From: an uncultured Lachnospiraceae bacterium
GTDB lineage: Bacteria; Bacillota; Clostridia; Lachnospirales; Lachnospiraceae
NCBI GenBank assembly: GCA_900317585.1
Contig: ONHG01000007.1
Coordinates: 1-64,000 of the forward strand
Direction of reading: 5' to 3'
DNA length: 64,000 nt
The notes below the pieces were generated by a model. The model did not search any database. It saw only the letters and a list, made by a program, of their open reading frames with translations, and was not told the DNA's origin. The position numbers and the translations under genes are program-made. Positions 43,391 through 52,182 of the stretch are shown here, piece by piece; position 1 is the stretch's first letter, and each line of letters begins with the position of its first letter.

Positions 43391-43422
43391 TTCATATGAA
43401 AATTTAAAGGAGGTCTTAATCA

Positions 43423-43965
43423 ATGAAGATAAAAACTAAACAAATAACCGTTACTGCAATTATGCTTGCAATCTGCCTTGTCAGCCAGTTCTTTAAGAAC
43501 TTAAGCGTATACATCACAGGTCCAATCATTAATGCAGCTTTAGTACTTACCGTACTCTATGCCGGAATGGCATGTGGCATTATCCTAAGCATTATCACAC
43601 CTGTCACATCATTTTTCATCACAGGAAGTCCTGTTATGGCGGCTATCCCTGCGATGTTTCCATGTATCATGATAGGAAATATCATTCTCGTGGTATGTGT
43701 GGGACTGCTTCGCAAAAAATGTGGCAAAGCTGCCGGTTTTCCTGTATCAATTGCAATAGGTGCCATACTAAAGGCTCTTTTCATGGGAATAGCCATTGCT
43801 CTTATCATTCTACCGACATTTCTGCCTGCTCCAATGCACAAGATGCTGCCGGTTTTTCAGCTTCAGTTTTCAGTGACACAGCTTATCACCGCTGTTATCG
43901 GAGGTGTGTATGCAATCATAATTGCGGCTGTGCTTAAAAAAACTTCTTTAGCACAGGCAGACTAA
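43423..43965 (+). CDS. Predicted ECF transporter S-component-like membrane protein
   Basis: The 180-residue protein has about five or six hydrophobic helices and a short basic N-terminus (MKIKTKQITVTAIMLAICLV) resembling ECF substrate-binding subunits, which recruit a shared energy-coupling module to import vitamins or similar small molecules. No ligand can be assigned. AAAGGAGGT precedes the ATG. The gene stands alone on the plus strand between argS and sigG, with its own promoter; the shared ATPase and T components are not in the window. Confidence 0.7.
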   Translation: MKIKTKQITVTAIMLAICLVSQFFKNLSVYITGPIINAALVLTVLYAGMACGIILSIITPVTSFFITGSPVMAAIPAMFPCIMIGNIILVVCVGLLRKKCGKAAGFPVSIAIGAILKALFMGIAIALIILPTFLPAPMHKMLPVFQLQFSVTQLITAVIGGVYAIIIAAVLKKTSLAQAD

Positions 43966-43981
43966 ATATTCAATTATCTGC

Positions 43982-44761
43982 TTATGCTTCCAGATATCCG
44001 TGCATATTTTTAAGCGCATTTTTCTCAAGCCTTGATACCTGTGCCTGAGAGATATTTATCTCCTCTGCCACCTCTATCTGTGTCTTGCCCTCGAAAAAAC
44101 GCAGCTTAATAATCTGTCTCGCTCTGTCATCAAGCAGCTTTAAGGCATCGTCGAGAACCAGATTTTTTACCCATGCTTCCTCTTTGTTTTTCTTGTCTGA
44201 TATCTGATCCATCACGTAAAGTGTATCACCACCGTCAGTATATACAGGATCAAAGAGGGACAGCGGTGTCTGGATTGCATCAAGTGCGTATAGTATATCG
44301 TTTTCGGGGATGCCGCAATCCTTTGATATTTCTGCCAGGGACGGTTCGTGCACCAGCTTTCTTGATAGCTTTTCCTTTGATTTAATAGCCTGATATGCTG
44401 TATCCCTGAGAGACCGCGGAATGCGGTACGCACTGTTGTCACGCAGATATCTTCTGACCTCACCGATAATCATCGGAACAGCGTAGGTTGAAAACTTAAC
44501 ACCTATAGTCGGATCAAAATTATCAATTGATTTCATAAGCCCGATGCAGCCTATCTGAAATAAATCATCCATATTTTCATTATGGTTTGAAAACCTTCTG
44601 ATTACCGAAAGCACGAGCCTTAAATTTCCACGAATATACTTTTCTCTTGCAGCCTTATCACCTTTTTTTATTTTCTCAAACAGTTCTTCTTTTTCTTCAT
44701 CCTTAAGTACCGGCAGTTTCGATGTAGTCACACCGCATATATCAACCTTATATACAGACAT
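43982..44761 (-). CDS. sigG: Forespore sigma factor G
   Basis: The 259-residue sigma-70 family protein has the sigma-G N-terminus (KVDICGVTTSKLPVL), region 2 with GCIGLMKSIDNFDPTIGVKF and VRRYLRDNSAYRIPRSLRD, and region 4 with EINISQAQVSRLEKNALK. It directs late forespore transcription. It is not next to sigE-spoIIGA as in Bacillus but 4 kb away, with a beta-CASP nuclease, queT and an HD-GYP gene between them. The leader can fold over its ribosome binding site (44761-44802). Confidence 0.95.
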   Translation of the reverse strand: MSVYKVDICGVTTSKLPVLKDEEKEELFEKIKKGDKAAREKYIRGNLRLVLSVIRRFSNHNENMDDLFQIGCIGLMKSIDNFDPTIGVKFSTYAVPMIIGEVRRYLRDNSAYRIPRSLRDTAYQAIKSKEKLSRKLVHEPSLAEISKDCGIPENDILYALDAIQTPLSLFDPVYTDGGDTLYVMDQISDKKNKEEAWVKNLVLDDALKLLDDRARQIIKLRFFEGKTQIEVAEEINISQAQVSRLEKNALKNMHGYLEA

Positions 44762-44802
44762 GGGAATCCTCCGGATAAATTTCTTTATCTAAAGCATTCC
44801 CA
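44761..44802 (-). promoter_or_regulatory. Leader hairpin enclosing the sigG ribosome binding site
   Basis: In the sigG mRNA, TGGGAAT (44802-44796) pairs with ATTCCCA (44767-44761), the last two bases belonging to the AUG. Inside, GATAAA-GAAA-TTTATC forms a 6-bp stem with a GNRA loop. The ribosome binding site CGGAGG lies in the internal loop between the two stems. The fold would restrict translation. Confidence 0.65.
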
Positions 44803-44841
44803 TTTACAGTAATTTTATTCAATTAATATACGTATATAATT

Positions 44842-45882
44842 CTACAGCACTGCCGCTATTTTTATATCCTTTTCATCCTTAAGTGCCAGCACACTGTTGT
44901 CTTCAAGCAATGTAACTGTAGGTCTTGAATACTTCTCCGTCACAAAAATTATTTTGGCCTTTTTGCCGTTTGTCAAAAGCACCGTGCTTCCGATATATGA
45001 GCTTGCAATCTTCTTCAAAAACATCCCTATATACTTCGGATGATACTTTGATATGCCATCATACTCAAAATCTGCTATCACCTCAAACGGACACATCCCA
45101 TCACGGTAACAGCGCTTTGATGTCATTGCATCGTAGACATCGGCTATCGTAATAATAGCTGACATATCATCGATTTTATCTGATTTATATCCAAACGGAT
45201 ATCCTGAACCGTCAAACTTCTCATGATGTAAAAGTGCCGCACGCTTTGTGCTTTCAAGAATGTTGAAGCTCTTAAGTATCTCATAGCCATATATCGTATG
45301 TTTCTTTATCACCTCAAACTCATCCTTTGTGAGCTTTCCGGGCTTCAATAATATCTCATCGGGTATCTTAAACTTGCCTATGTCGTGCAACAGACCTGCC
45401 ATTGAAATCTCATCCAGCTTTTCTGTATCAAGCCCTGCCCACACACCGATGAGACGTGCAATGATTGATACATTTATGGAATGCGCCATAGTAGATACAT
45501 CTGTCTGCTTTAATACCTGAAGTGCATCAAAAAGCTCATATGAAGTCTCAAACCTGTCAAAAATCTCTACCGAGTCCCTGATGATCGTATTCTTATCCGG
45601 AATGATATTCCTGTATAGTATGTCATTCATATATTCATGCAGGTTATCGATGGAATCACGGTATTTTTCCTTAATGATGGCATATTTTTTATTCCATTCT
45701 TCTTTTTCCTGTGCTGAGCTTCCCTCAACATAAACCGAAGCTATATTGTAGAATCCAAACTTTGCTATATCAAATGCCGATACAGCCTGATGTCTTTTAA
45801 GGATAAGCTGTCCCTTTGGCGAAAACACATCTACTGCCGTTGTCATTCCCTCTTTTAGTTCATTAACCTTTATTTCTCTCAT
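44842..45882 (-). CDS. HD-GYP domain protein, predicted cyclic-di-GMP phosphodiesterase
   Basis: The 346-residue protein has an N-terminal domain of unknown fold (about residues 1-120) and an HD-GYP domain with LLHDIGKFKIPDEILLKPGK (about 164-183), the helper His in KKHTIYGYE, and the GYP motif in HHEKFDGSGYPFGYK (about 218-232). Such proteins linearise cyclic-di-GMP, though activity varies. The C-terminus has a PilZ-like or small beta segment. It is a single gene behind AGAGGG. A link to the pili encoded at the other end of the window is possible but unproven. Confidence 0.87.
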   Translation of the reverse strand: MREIKVNELKEGMTTAVDVFSPKGQLILKRHQAVSAFDIAKFGFYNIASVYVEGSSAQEKEEWNKKYAIIKEKYRDSIDNLHEYMNDILYRNIIPDKNTIIRDSVEIFDRFETSYELFDALQVLKQTDVSTMAHSINVSIIARLIGVWAGLDTEKLDEISMAGLLHDIGKFKIPDEILLKPGKLTKDEFEVIKKHTIYGYEILKSFNILESTKRAALLHHEKFDGSGYPFGYKSDKIDDMSAIITIADVYDAMTSKRCYRDGMCPFEVIADFEYDGISKYHPKYIGMFLKKIASSYIGSTVLLTNGKKAKIIFVTEKYSRPTVTLLEDNSVLALKDEKDIKIAAVL

Positions 45883-45970
45883 AATACTGTTTCCCTCTTG
45901 TCATTTATCTTCTCACTTTCACTCATTATATCACAATATATCCAAATATGGCACTGACTTTATGTATTTC

Positions 45971-45999
45971 TTGACATTCAAAGCATTTTTTGTTAACAT
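45971..45999 (+). promoter_or_regulatory. Promoter of the preQ1 riboswitch-queT transcript
   Basis: A perfect TTGACA, a 17-base spacer and TAACAT with an extended TGT lie about ten bases upstream of the riboswitch. Confidence 0.7.
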
Positions 46000-46016
46000 A
46001 GCAAGGCGAAAATAAT

Positions 46017-46060
46017 ACGTCAGTTCGAAACCTTCCTGACGTAAAACAAAACTAAAGGAG
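46017..46060 (+). ncRNA. PreQ1-I riboswitch
   Basis: The P1 stem ACGTCAG/CTGACGT encloses the loop TTCGAAACCTTC, followed by the A-rich tail AAAACAAAACTAAAGGAG. This layout (short stem, C-containing loop with ACC, A-rich tail ending in the ribosome binding site) is the preQ1-I H-type pseudoknot aptamer. The Shine-Dalgarno sequence AAGGAG is part of the tail, so ligand binding should block translation of queT. Confidence 0.85.
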
Positions 46061-46068
46061 AACTAAAT

Positions 46069-46587
46069 ATGAGAAACAAAAAAGTATTATTTGCAGTACA
46101 GGCAGCTATGATTGCAGCACTCTACGTTGTGCTCACGTATATCACCAATCTGCTTGGTCTCGCATCAGGCACCATTCAGGTACGCTTTTCTGAAGCGCTT
46201 TGCATCCTTCCGGTTTTCACACCGGCAGCCATTCCTGGACTTTTCATCGGATGTCTGATTTCCAATCTCATCACAGGTGGCATCATCTGGGATATCATCT
46301 TTGGAAGCATCGCTACACTGCTCGGTGCACTAGGCACTTACTTCCTTCGAAAGAAGAAGTTTGTGTACACCTTGCCGCCGGTCATCGCCAACATTATTAT
46401 CGTGCCACTCGTGCTCAGATACGGATATGGTTTTACAACTATATACAAGGGTGTTGATATCTCGCTTCTTTTCAATGCAGTTACAGTCGGAATCGGTGAG
46501 ATTATCTCAATCTGTGTACTTGGAAGCTTGTTAAAAGGAATACTTTCGAAATACAGAAATGTAATTTTCAAGCAGGACGAGGCGTAG
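46069..46587 (+). CDS. queT: QueT family ECF transporter S component (queuosine precursor uptake)
   Basis: The 172-residue membrane protein has about five hydrophobic helices and the QueT-type segments IQVRFSEALCILPVFTPAAI and GCLISNLITGGIIWDIIFGS. QueT subunits capture queuosine precursors (preQ0/preQ1 or queuine-related) for an ECF transporter. The preQ1-I riboswitch immediately upstream independently supports the substrate class. It is monocistronic, with its own promoter and a shared terminator downstream. No queuosine synthesis genes are nearby. Confidence 0.93.
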   Translation: MRNKKVLFAVQAAMIAALYVVLTYITNLLGLASGTIQVRFSEALCILPVFTPAAIPGLFIGCLISNLITGGIIWDIIFGSIATLLGALGTYFLRKKKFVYTLPPVIANIIIVPLVLRYGYGFTTIYKGVDISLLFNAVTVGIGEIISICVLGSLLKGILSKYRNVIFKQDEA

Positions 46588-46628
46588 TTACATACATAGC
46601 ACTTTCAATAAGCTGCGCGTCACAAAAT

Positions 46629-46674
46629 AAAAAAGCTCTGTGTCATACACTGATATGTATGCACAGAGCTTTTT
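46629..46674. terminator. Bidirectional terminator between queT and the beta-CASP gene
   Basis: The stem AAAAAGCTCTGTG-CATAC / GTATG-CACAGAGCTTTTT, with a one-base bulge, is flanked by A and T runs on the two sides and serves both converging genes. Confidence 0.92.
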
Positions 46675-46706
46675 ACTTTATTACTTTAATATGCTGTGAT
46701 TACATT

Positions 46707-48314
46707 CTATCTATCCCACTTGTCACACAGCGCATTTATCTGGTCTGCAAACTTGCTCAAGTCCTTATTAGCCATACCCTGGCACTTCTGGATGACAGAT
46801 ACAAGCCTCTGGCCTGCTGCCACAAGACGGTCAAATATAGTCTTCTCTCTGCTTGCCATGCCATATGCAGCCTTTTTCTCCACACGCTTACGTGAACCAT
46901 CTGCCACCTTCTGATTCGTGATAAGGTCATAGGCATCACCACTGTACGGTGCCACTGCATCATAGCCGAAGGTCTCATGCACGTGGTTTGCAAAGGACTC
47001 TGCTGTGGACTCCTCTCCATGGACTATAAATACATGCTCCGGCTTGTTTTTTATTGCGCCAAGCCACTCGGTAAGCTGATTTTTGTCTGCATGTCCACTG
47101 ATACCCGGCAGATTTACTATGCTTGCCCTTACTTCTATTTCCTCACCAAAAAGCTTCACCTTTTTAGCACCGTTTAAAAGTGCATAGCCAAGTGTTCCCG
47201 GAACCTGATATCCTACAAACAAAACTGTTGAATCGCTTCTCCAAAGATTATGCTTTAAGTGATGCCTGATACGTCCGGCCTCACACATACCTGATGCTGA
47301 TATGATGACCTTCGGCTTCTTATCGAAATTAATCATCTTTGACTCATCCGATGATACTGCCACACGAAGTCCGGGGAACTTGATTGGATTGATGCCTGCC
47401 GAAATAAGCTCCATAGCCTCCTCATCAAAGCAGTCCGATATATTCTCATGAAATACATTTGTTGCCTCAACCGCAAGAGGGCTATCGATGTAAACCTCAA
47501 AATTCGGATGCTCCGGCAGCAGATTCTCCGTCTTTATACGCCTAATAAAGTAGAGCATCTCCTGTGTCCTGCCCACTGAAAATGCCGGGATTACCAGATT
47601 TCCGCCTCTTGTAAATGTCGCATTGATGACCTTTGAAAGCTCCACCGCGTAGTCAGGCGGCGTATCGTGCAGACGATTGCCATATGTAGATTCCATAACC
47701 ACATAATCAGCACTGTCCACATACTGCAGATCCTTGATTAGCGGCCTGTTGTGATTTCCGATATCACCTGAAAAGACAATTTTTTTTGTCACATTCTCCT
47801 CAGTCACCCACATCTCAATGGATGAGGAGCCAAGCAGATGACCTGCATCCACAAATTGCACCTTAAGCCCCGGACATATCTCATACACACTGTTGTAATC
47901 ACACGGTGTAAAATGCTGCATAACATTCTGTGCATCCTCCACATTGTACATAGGAGTCACCTCCGGTCTTCCGGCTCGTCTTGCCTTTCGGTTCTTCCAC
48001 TCAGCCTCAAATTCCTGAATATGCGCAGAATCCTTTAGCATAATGTTACATAAATCCATTGTCGCCTTTGTCGCAAAAATAGTGCCCCTGAAACCATGAT
48101 TGTATATAAGTGGCAAAAGACCTGAATGGTCAATGTGTGCGTGTGTGACAAACACATAGTCTATAAGTGAAGGATTGACCGGTATCTCCTGATTCACGTA
48201 CAAATCAGCCCCCTGCTCCATTCCACAGTCAATAAGTATATGTGTGTCCCCAAACGTCAGATAATGACAGCTTCCAGTAACCTCTCTGTCAGCCCCGATA
48301 AATTCCAATACCAT
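46707..48314 (-). CDS. Metallo-beta-lactamase / beta-CASP RNA-processing exonuclease-like protein
   Basis: The 535-residue protein has the zinc motif THAHIDHSGLLP (about residues 56-67), further metal ligands in DAGHLLGSSS and FSGDIGNH, a beta-CASP insertion with the His/Ser motifs (GMCEAGRIRHHLKHNLW), and an RMMBL domain (SGHADKNQLTEWL). A C-terminal extension of about 90 residues follows the RMMBL region. Relatives act on RNA (CPSF73/YSH1, archaeal aCPSF); it is distinct from RNase J. The substrate is unknown. AGGAG precedes the ATG. Confidence 0.88.
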   Translation of the reverse strand: MVLEFIGADREVTGSCHYLTFGDTHILIDCGMEQGADLYVNQEIPVNPSLIDYVFVTHAHIDHSGLLPLIYNHGFRGTIFATKATMDLCNIMLKDSAHIQEFEAEWKNRKARRAGRPEVTPMYNVEDAQNVMQHFTPCDYNSVYEICPGLKVQFVDAGHLLGSSSIEMWVTEENVTKKIVFSGDIGNHNRPLIKDLQYVDSADYVVMESTYGNRLHDTPPDYAVELSKVINATFTRGGNLVIPAFSVGRTQEMLYFIRRIKTENLLPEHPNFEVYIDSPLAVEATNVFHENISDCFDEEAMELISAGINPIKFPGLRVAVSSDESKMINFDKKPKVIISASGMCEAGRIRHHLKHNLWRSDSTVLFVGYQVPGTLGYALLNGAKKVKLFGEEIEVRASIVNLPGISGHADKNQLTEWLGAIKNKPEHVFIVHGEESTAESFANHVHETFGYDAVAPYSGDAYDLITNQKVADGSRKRVEKKAAYGMASREKTIFDRLVAAGQRLVSVIQKCQGMANKDLSKFADQINALCDKWDR

Positions 48315-48397
48315 ACTACCATCTCCTATTCTGTTTTATAATAGAATCTTCTCAGTGGTTCTGAGTAATTACTTATGATAAAAATATTATACCACAC

Positions 48398-49132
48398 TTA
48401 TGCCATTTTCTGTATTTCTTTCTTCAATCTTGCCATTATTTTTTTCTCAAGCCTCGATATGTATGACTGTGAAATTCCCAGGATGTCTGCCACCTCCTTC
48501 TGTGTCAGTTCCTTATTCTCCACGCGGTTTACTCCAAATCGAAGCTCTATTATCTGCCTCTCACGCTCGTTCAATGACAGCATGGCTTTTTTTAGCAGTG
48601 ATATCTCAACCTCAGTCTCGAGATCCTTATATATGACATCATCCTCCGTCCCCAGTATATCTGATAAAAGCAGCTCATTTCCGTCCCAATCCGTGTTAAG
48701 CGGCTCGTCAAAGGATACCTCAAGCTTCACTCTGTTATTGCGACGCAGATACATAAGAATCTCATTTTCTATGCATCTGGATGCGTATGTGGCGAGCTTG
48801 ATTTTTTTCTCGGGATTGAATGTATTTATCCCCTTTATCAGGCCGATTGTACCGATTGAGATAAGGTCCTCCACGCATACTCCCGTGTTTTCAAATTTCT
48901 TTGCCAGATACACAACAAGCCTCAGGTTGTGCTCTATAAGCTGCTTTTTTGCCTGTTCCTTTGACATTGCCACGTTTTTATCCCCCAGTGCTATGAGACA
49001 GCATTTCTCCTCGTCTGTCTCAAGCGGAGGCGGCAGCACCTCCGTCCCTCCTATGTAAAACACTTCATCCGTTTTGTTTTTTCCAAAAAGGAGAATTTTT
49101 AATTTCTTTTGAATCACTAAAAACAGCTTCAT
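48398..49132 (-). CDS. sigE: Mother-cell sigma factor E (pro-protein)
   Basis: The 244-residue protein matches pro-sigma-E: an amphipathic N-terminal pro-sequence ending at the processing region [15 protein letters not shown] (about residues 21-35), region 2 with [20 protein letters not shown] and region 4 with [15 protein letters not shown]. It is activated by SpoIIGA and drives mother-cell genes such as the spoIIIA operon. Its start lies 68 bases inside spoIIGA and has no visible ribosome binding site, which implies translational coupling. Confidence 0.95.
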   Translation of the reverse strand: MKLFLVIQKKLKILLFGKNKTDEVFYIGGTEVLPPPLETDEEKCCLIALGDKNVAMSKEQAKKQLIEHNLRLVVYLAKKFENTGVCVEDLISIGTIGLIKGINTFNPEKKIKLATYASRCIENEILMYLRRNNRVKLEVSFDEPLNTDWDGNELLLSDILGTEDDVIYKDLETEVEISLLKKAMLSLNERERQIIELRFGVNRVENKELTQKEVADILGISQSYISRLEKKIMARLKKEIQKMA

Positions 49133-49886
49133 TTAAAATCATATCGTATGCACTGTTTGTCAATATATTTTCCGATGCTTTTCCAATCAGAACATTATGT
49201 AATATCTTTTTCTTTCCTTTATTCTCCACCACCATAGTATCAAAGCAGCATGCCTTAAGACACCCATTTTCATTTCCCAGACTTTTATACGGCACATTTA
49301 TGTACTCTTTATCATCACCCGCTATATCAAAAACCCTCGCCCCCGCTATATGGACCGGAATATTTCCCGGCTGTTTTTTCAACAGATTGCCGGAATCGTA
49401 CAATGCAGTTACATACACCCGCTTTTTATTTTCCATGATAGTTACTCTGTATAATCCCCTGCTCTCGTTGCTACGCTCACACCAGGATTTTAATATCATA
49501 TAAGTTATCACAAAACCTCCTGTGCATATCAAGGAAGCATCCGCTGATAACAGGCTGTCAAGTGCATACACCACACCTCCTGATAAGACTGTGACAAAAA
49601 CAGAAAGCCCCAAGAGCTTAATCATCCCAATTCTTGCGCCAGTTGCAAAATATACTGCTGCCGGAGCTACAAGCAGCAATGACAACCACCTGTAGATACT
49701 GTAGCTTCCAAGCAAAAGCAGCAGGCAAGAAACCATGCCGGATACTGCACCTGCCAGAATAATCCTTCTGATTCTACCATATAAAGGTATTTTCAGCACA
49801 TATGTGATACAAATCATTCCCATAGAGTTTACTATAAATGTTCTCAGGTAAAAGACATCGATATAAAATGCATAGATAATTTTCAC
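49065..49886 (-). CDS. spoIIGA: Sigma-E processing peptidase SpoIIGA
   Basis: The membrane aspartic protease has about five N-terminal helices (residues 1-130) and a cytoplasmic domain with the catalytic Asp in [12 protein letters not shown] (about residue 168). It cleaves pro-sigma-E when activated by SpoIIR. I place the start at GTG 49886, giving a product that begins [13 protein letters not shown] after the initiator like the family; the longer ATG frame (49913) has no ribosome binding site. Upstream, TGTCGAC (49941-49947) resembles a Spo0A box. Confidence 0.9.
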   Translation of the reverse strand: MKIIYAFYIDVFYLRTFIVNSMGMICITYVLKIPLYGRIRRIILAGAVSGMVSCLLLLLGSYSIYRWLSLLLVAPAAVYFATGARIGMIKLLGLSVFVTVLSGGVVYALDSLLSADASLICTGGFVITYMILKSWCERSNESRGLYRVTIMENKKRVYVTALYDSGNLLKKQPGNIPVHIAGARVFDIAGDDKEYINVPYKSLGNENGCLKACCFDTMVVENKGKKKILHNVLIGKASENILTNSAYDMILNEAVFSDSKEIKNSPFWKKQNG

Positions 49887-49940
49887 CTCTCTTTCATTAA
49901 AAATATATACCAAAGCCCTACTCTGTTAAAATCACATTAT

Positions 49941-49947
49941 GTCGACA
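49941..49947 (-). promoter_or_regulatory. Candidate Spo0A box upstream of spoIIGA-sigE
   Basis: TGTCGAC differs at one position from the 0A box TGTCGAA. It lies about 55 bases before the spoIIGA start, where the Bacillus spoIIG promoter is controlled by phosphorylated Spo0A. It is a single short match. Confidence 0.35.
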
Positions 49948-49971
49948 CACTACCATAAATACACAGCAAAA

Positions 49972-50008
49972 GGGCATACAGTCTGAATTAAAATCAAACT
50001 GTATGCCC
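49972..50008 (-). terminator. Terminator of ftsZ
   Basis: A perfect 11-bp stem GGGCATACAGT / ACTGTATGCCC is followed on the minus strand by TTTTGCTG, 32 bases after the ftsZ stop. It separates ftsZ from spoIIGA-sigE. Confidence 0.88.
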
Positions 50009-50039
50009 TGTATAAATCGTCTGTCAGTTCCGTGAAAAA

Positions 50040-51287
50040 CTATCTTCTGGAATTCTTAAGGAAATCAGGGATATTAATCTCTACCGGCTTAACTGTGCTT
50101 TCCGGCTGACGAGGTCTTTGTATACCTGAATATGTCTGTGGGGCTGATGCCTGCTGGATACCTGTTGTATGAAGTCCGTTAGCTGTTGTATGGAGTCCAT
50201 TTGTAACAGTATTTGGTGTAGTCATACCGGCTCCCGGTCTCTGTCCCATCTGGTTAGGATATGTCATATGTCCCTGTATATTGGCTGCAGTGCCTCCCTG
50301 AGCTACTGACTTTTGAGGAGTAACCATATTTGATGATACATCCTCAAGTCCGGTAGCAATTACTGTGATAGATGCCTGATCTGTCATTGTCTCATCATAC
50401 TTGGCACCGAAAATAATATTTGCATTCTCGCCCGCGAGATCCTGAACATAGCTTGCTGCATCATTTGCATCCATAAGAGAAATATCTCCTGAGATATTGA
50501 TGATGACATGTGTAGCACCATTAATCTTTGTCTCAAGAAGAGGAGATGCAACTGCAAGCTTAACTGCCTCTATTGCCTTGTCATCGCCCTGTGCACTACC
50601 GATACCGATATGAGCCATTCCCTTGTCCTTCATTACTGTCTGGACATCGGCAAAGTCAAGGTTAATAAGTGCCGGAAGGTTGATAAGATCAGTAATTCCC
50701 TGAACTGCCTGCTGTAATACCTCATCTGCCTTCTTAAGTGCATCCGGCATTGTTGTACGACGGTCTACAATCTCAAGAAGCTTGTCATTAGGAATGACAA
50801 TAAGTGTATCGACGCTCTCCTTAAGTCTGTCTATTCCCGAAACAGCGTTAATCATACGCTGCTTTGCCTCAAATTTGAAAGGCTTTGTGACAACTCCTAC
50901 TGTAAGAATGCCCTGGTCTTTTGCTATCTTTGCAACAACCGGAGCTGCACCTGTTCCTGTTCCGCCACCCATACCGCATGTGACGAATACCATATCAGCA
51001 CCCTTAACCGCTGCCTGAAGCTCCTCTGCGCTCTCCTCAGCCGCCTTCTGGCCAATCTCAGGCTGTGCACCGGCACCAAGTCCTTTTGTGAGCTTCTCTC
51101 CAATCTGTATCAGAGTAGGGGCCTTACAAAGCTGTAATGCCTGCTTATCAGTATTGATACCTATAAATTCTACTCCACCTATATTCTCGTCAATCATTCT
51201 GTTGACTGCATTGTTACCGGCTCCACCGACTCCGATGACAATTATCTTTGCACTGTTATCTGCCTCGTTAGTTTTAATCTCAAGCAA
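50040..51287 (-). CDS. ftsZ: Cell division GTPase FtsZ
   Basis: The 415-residue tubulin homologue has the GTP signature [10 protein letters not shown] (about residue 112), T3 and T7 loops, and a C-terminal linker ([15 protein letters not shown] repeat) ending in the conserved peptide [16 protein letters not shown] that binds FtsA/SepF. It polymerises into the division ring. The start is TTG at 51287 ([14 protein letters not shown]), with AGGAGG seven bases upstream; the longer ATG frame reads through the ribosome binding site. It has its own promoter (51365-51393). Confidence 0.97.
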   Translation of the reverse strand: MLEIKTNEADNSAKIIVIGVGGAGNNAVNRMIDENIGGVEFIGINTDKQALQLCKAPTLIQIGEKLTKGLGAGAQPEIGQKAAEESAEELQAAVKGADMVFVTCGMGGGTGTGAAPVVAKIAKDQGILTVGVVTKPFKFEAKQRMINAVSGIDRLKESVDTLIVIPNDKLLEIVDRRTTMPDALKKADEVLQQAVQGITDLINLPALINLDFADVQTVMKDKGMAHIGIGSAQGDDKAIEAVKLAVASPLLETKINGATHVIINISGDISLMDANDAASYVQDLAGENANIIFGAKYDETMTDQASITVIATGLEDVSSNMVTPQKSVAQGGTAANIQGHMTYPNQMGQRPGAGMTTPNTVTNGLHTTANGLHTTGIQQASAPQTYSGIQRPRQPESTVKPVEINIPDFLKNSRR

Positions 51288-51364
51288 GGTTCTTCCTCCT
51301 CTTTCCATCCAAATATTCTAAATTATATATTATAAATTCAAATATTCTGAAATCCATATACTCT

Positions 51365-51393
51365 ATAATATAATTTTTCTATCAAATAATCAA
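51365..51393 (-). promoter_or_regulatory. Promoter of ftsZ
   Basis: On the minus strand TTGATT, a 17-base spacer and TATTAT lie in the AT-rich gap between ftsQ and ftsZ. Two copies of AGAATATTTG follow in the leader. Confidence 0.6.
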
Positions 51394-51417
51394 CCTTTAA
51401 ATGTGATTTTTTTTATT

Positions 51418-52176
51418 TTATTGGGTCTTATCAAACACAATATTTGTGGTTTCCTCAGTCCAGTTCTCTAAATGTAGTGTACCTGAGAGTCCATCAAGAG
51501 ATGGCATGATGGCTTTTAGCCTCTCTATCTTTCTGGTCAGCTTTGTTGTATCCCCGATAAGCACATTTATATTCCCGTAATGTACCTCAGGTGCATTGTC
51601 ACCACCGTAATCAATGGAATCAGGCACCAGCTCTTGTCGCTTGAGAGACTGTGTTACCTCCAGAATTTCTCTTAATGTTGACTTTTTTATAGGCAGCTTT
51701 TCATACAGTACTACCTTATCGCAGCTTATACCGTCAATTCTCGGTACACCAGACACTGTATCTGACGATGTCTCAACTACAAACCCATCCTTGTCAAAAT
51801 ATGCGTTTTCATCTATTCCCGGAATGTATATATACCCAAGCATTCCCTTTTCATATACTGATATATGAAGCGTATGAGGACTGTCTAAGCTGATGCTCAT
51901 TGTATCAATAAACGGAATCTTCCTTGTATCCTTGATTTTGTACTTTATGTATACATACAACGAATTCCATGAATACTTGTCATTTAATACAGCATCCTCA
52001 ATAACCTTCTGCTCGTAAAGCTCATTTCCCTCAACTACGACATTTTTCACAGTAAAGAGCTTTAATGCTATAAGAAACATCACCGCAAGCACACATATCG
52101 TAATAAGGACTCCCATAAGGAAATGCTTCAATCTCTTTTCATGTCTTCTTTTCTTCCTGATCATCATCTTCACCAA
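51418..52176 (-). CDS. ftsQ: Cell division protein FtsQ/DivIB
   Basis: The roughly 250-residue protein has a basic cytoplasmic N-terminus, one membrane helix (about residues 19-41) and a POTRA domain (FTVKNVVVEGNELYEQKVIE). It forms the FtsQLB/DivIB-DivIC-FtsL complex that activates septal wall synthesis. Possible starts are TTG 52176, GTG 52173 and ATG 52167, with only weak ribosome binding sites. It follows ftsW after six bases. Confidence 0.9.
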   Translation of the reverse strand: MVKMMIRKKRRHEKRLKHFLMGVLITICVLAVMFLIALKLFTVKNVVVEGNELYEQKVIEDAVLNDKYSWNSLYVYIKYKIKDTRKIPFIDTMSISLDSPHTLHISVYEKGMLGYIYIPGIDENAYFDKDGFVVETSSDTVSGVPRIDGISCDKVVLYEKLPIKKSTLREILEVTQSLKRQELVPDSIDYGGDNAPEVHYGNINVLIGDTTKLTRKIERLKAIMPSLDGLSGTLHLENWTEETTNIVFDKTQ

Positions 52177-52182
52177 GCCTAA

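Noticed and set aside
48375-49058. 227-codon plus-strand frame opposite sigE
   Set aside because: The minus strand encodes an intact sigma factor; the plus frame is Ser/Phe-rich, as expected for antisense of charged coding sequence.
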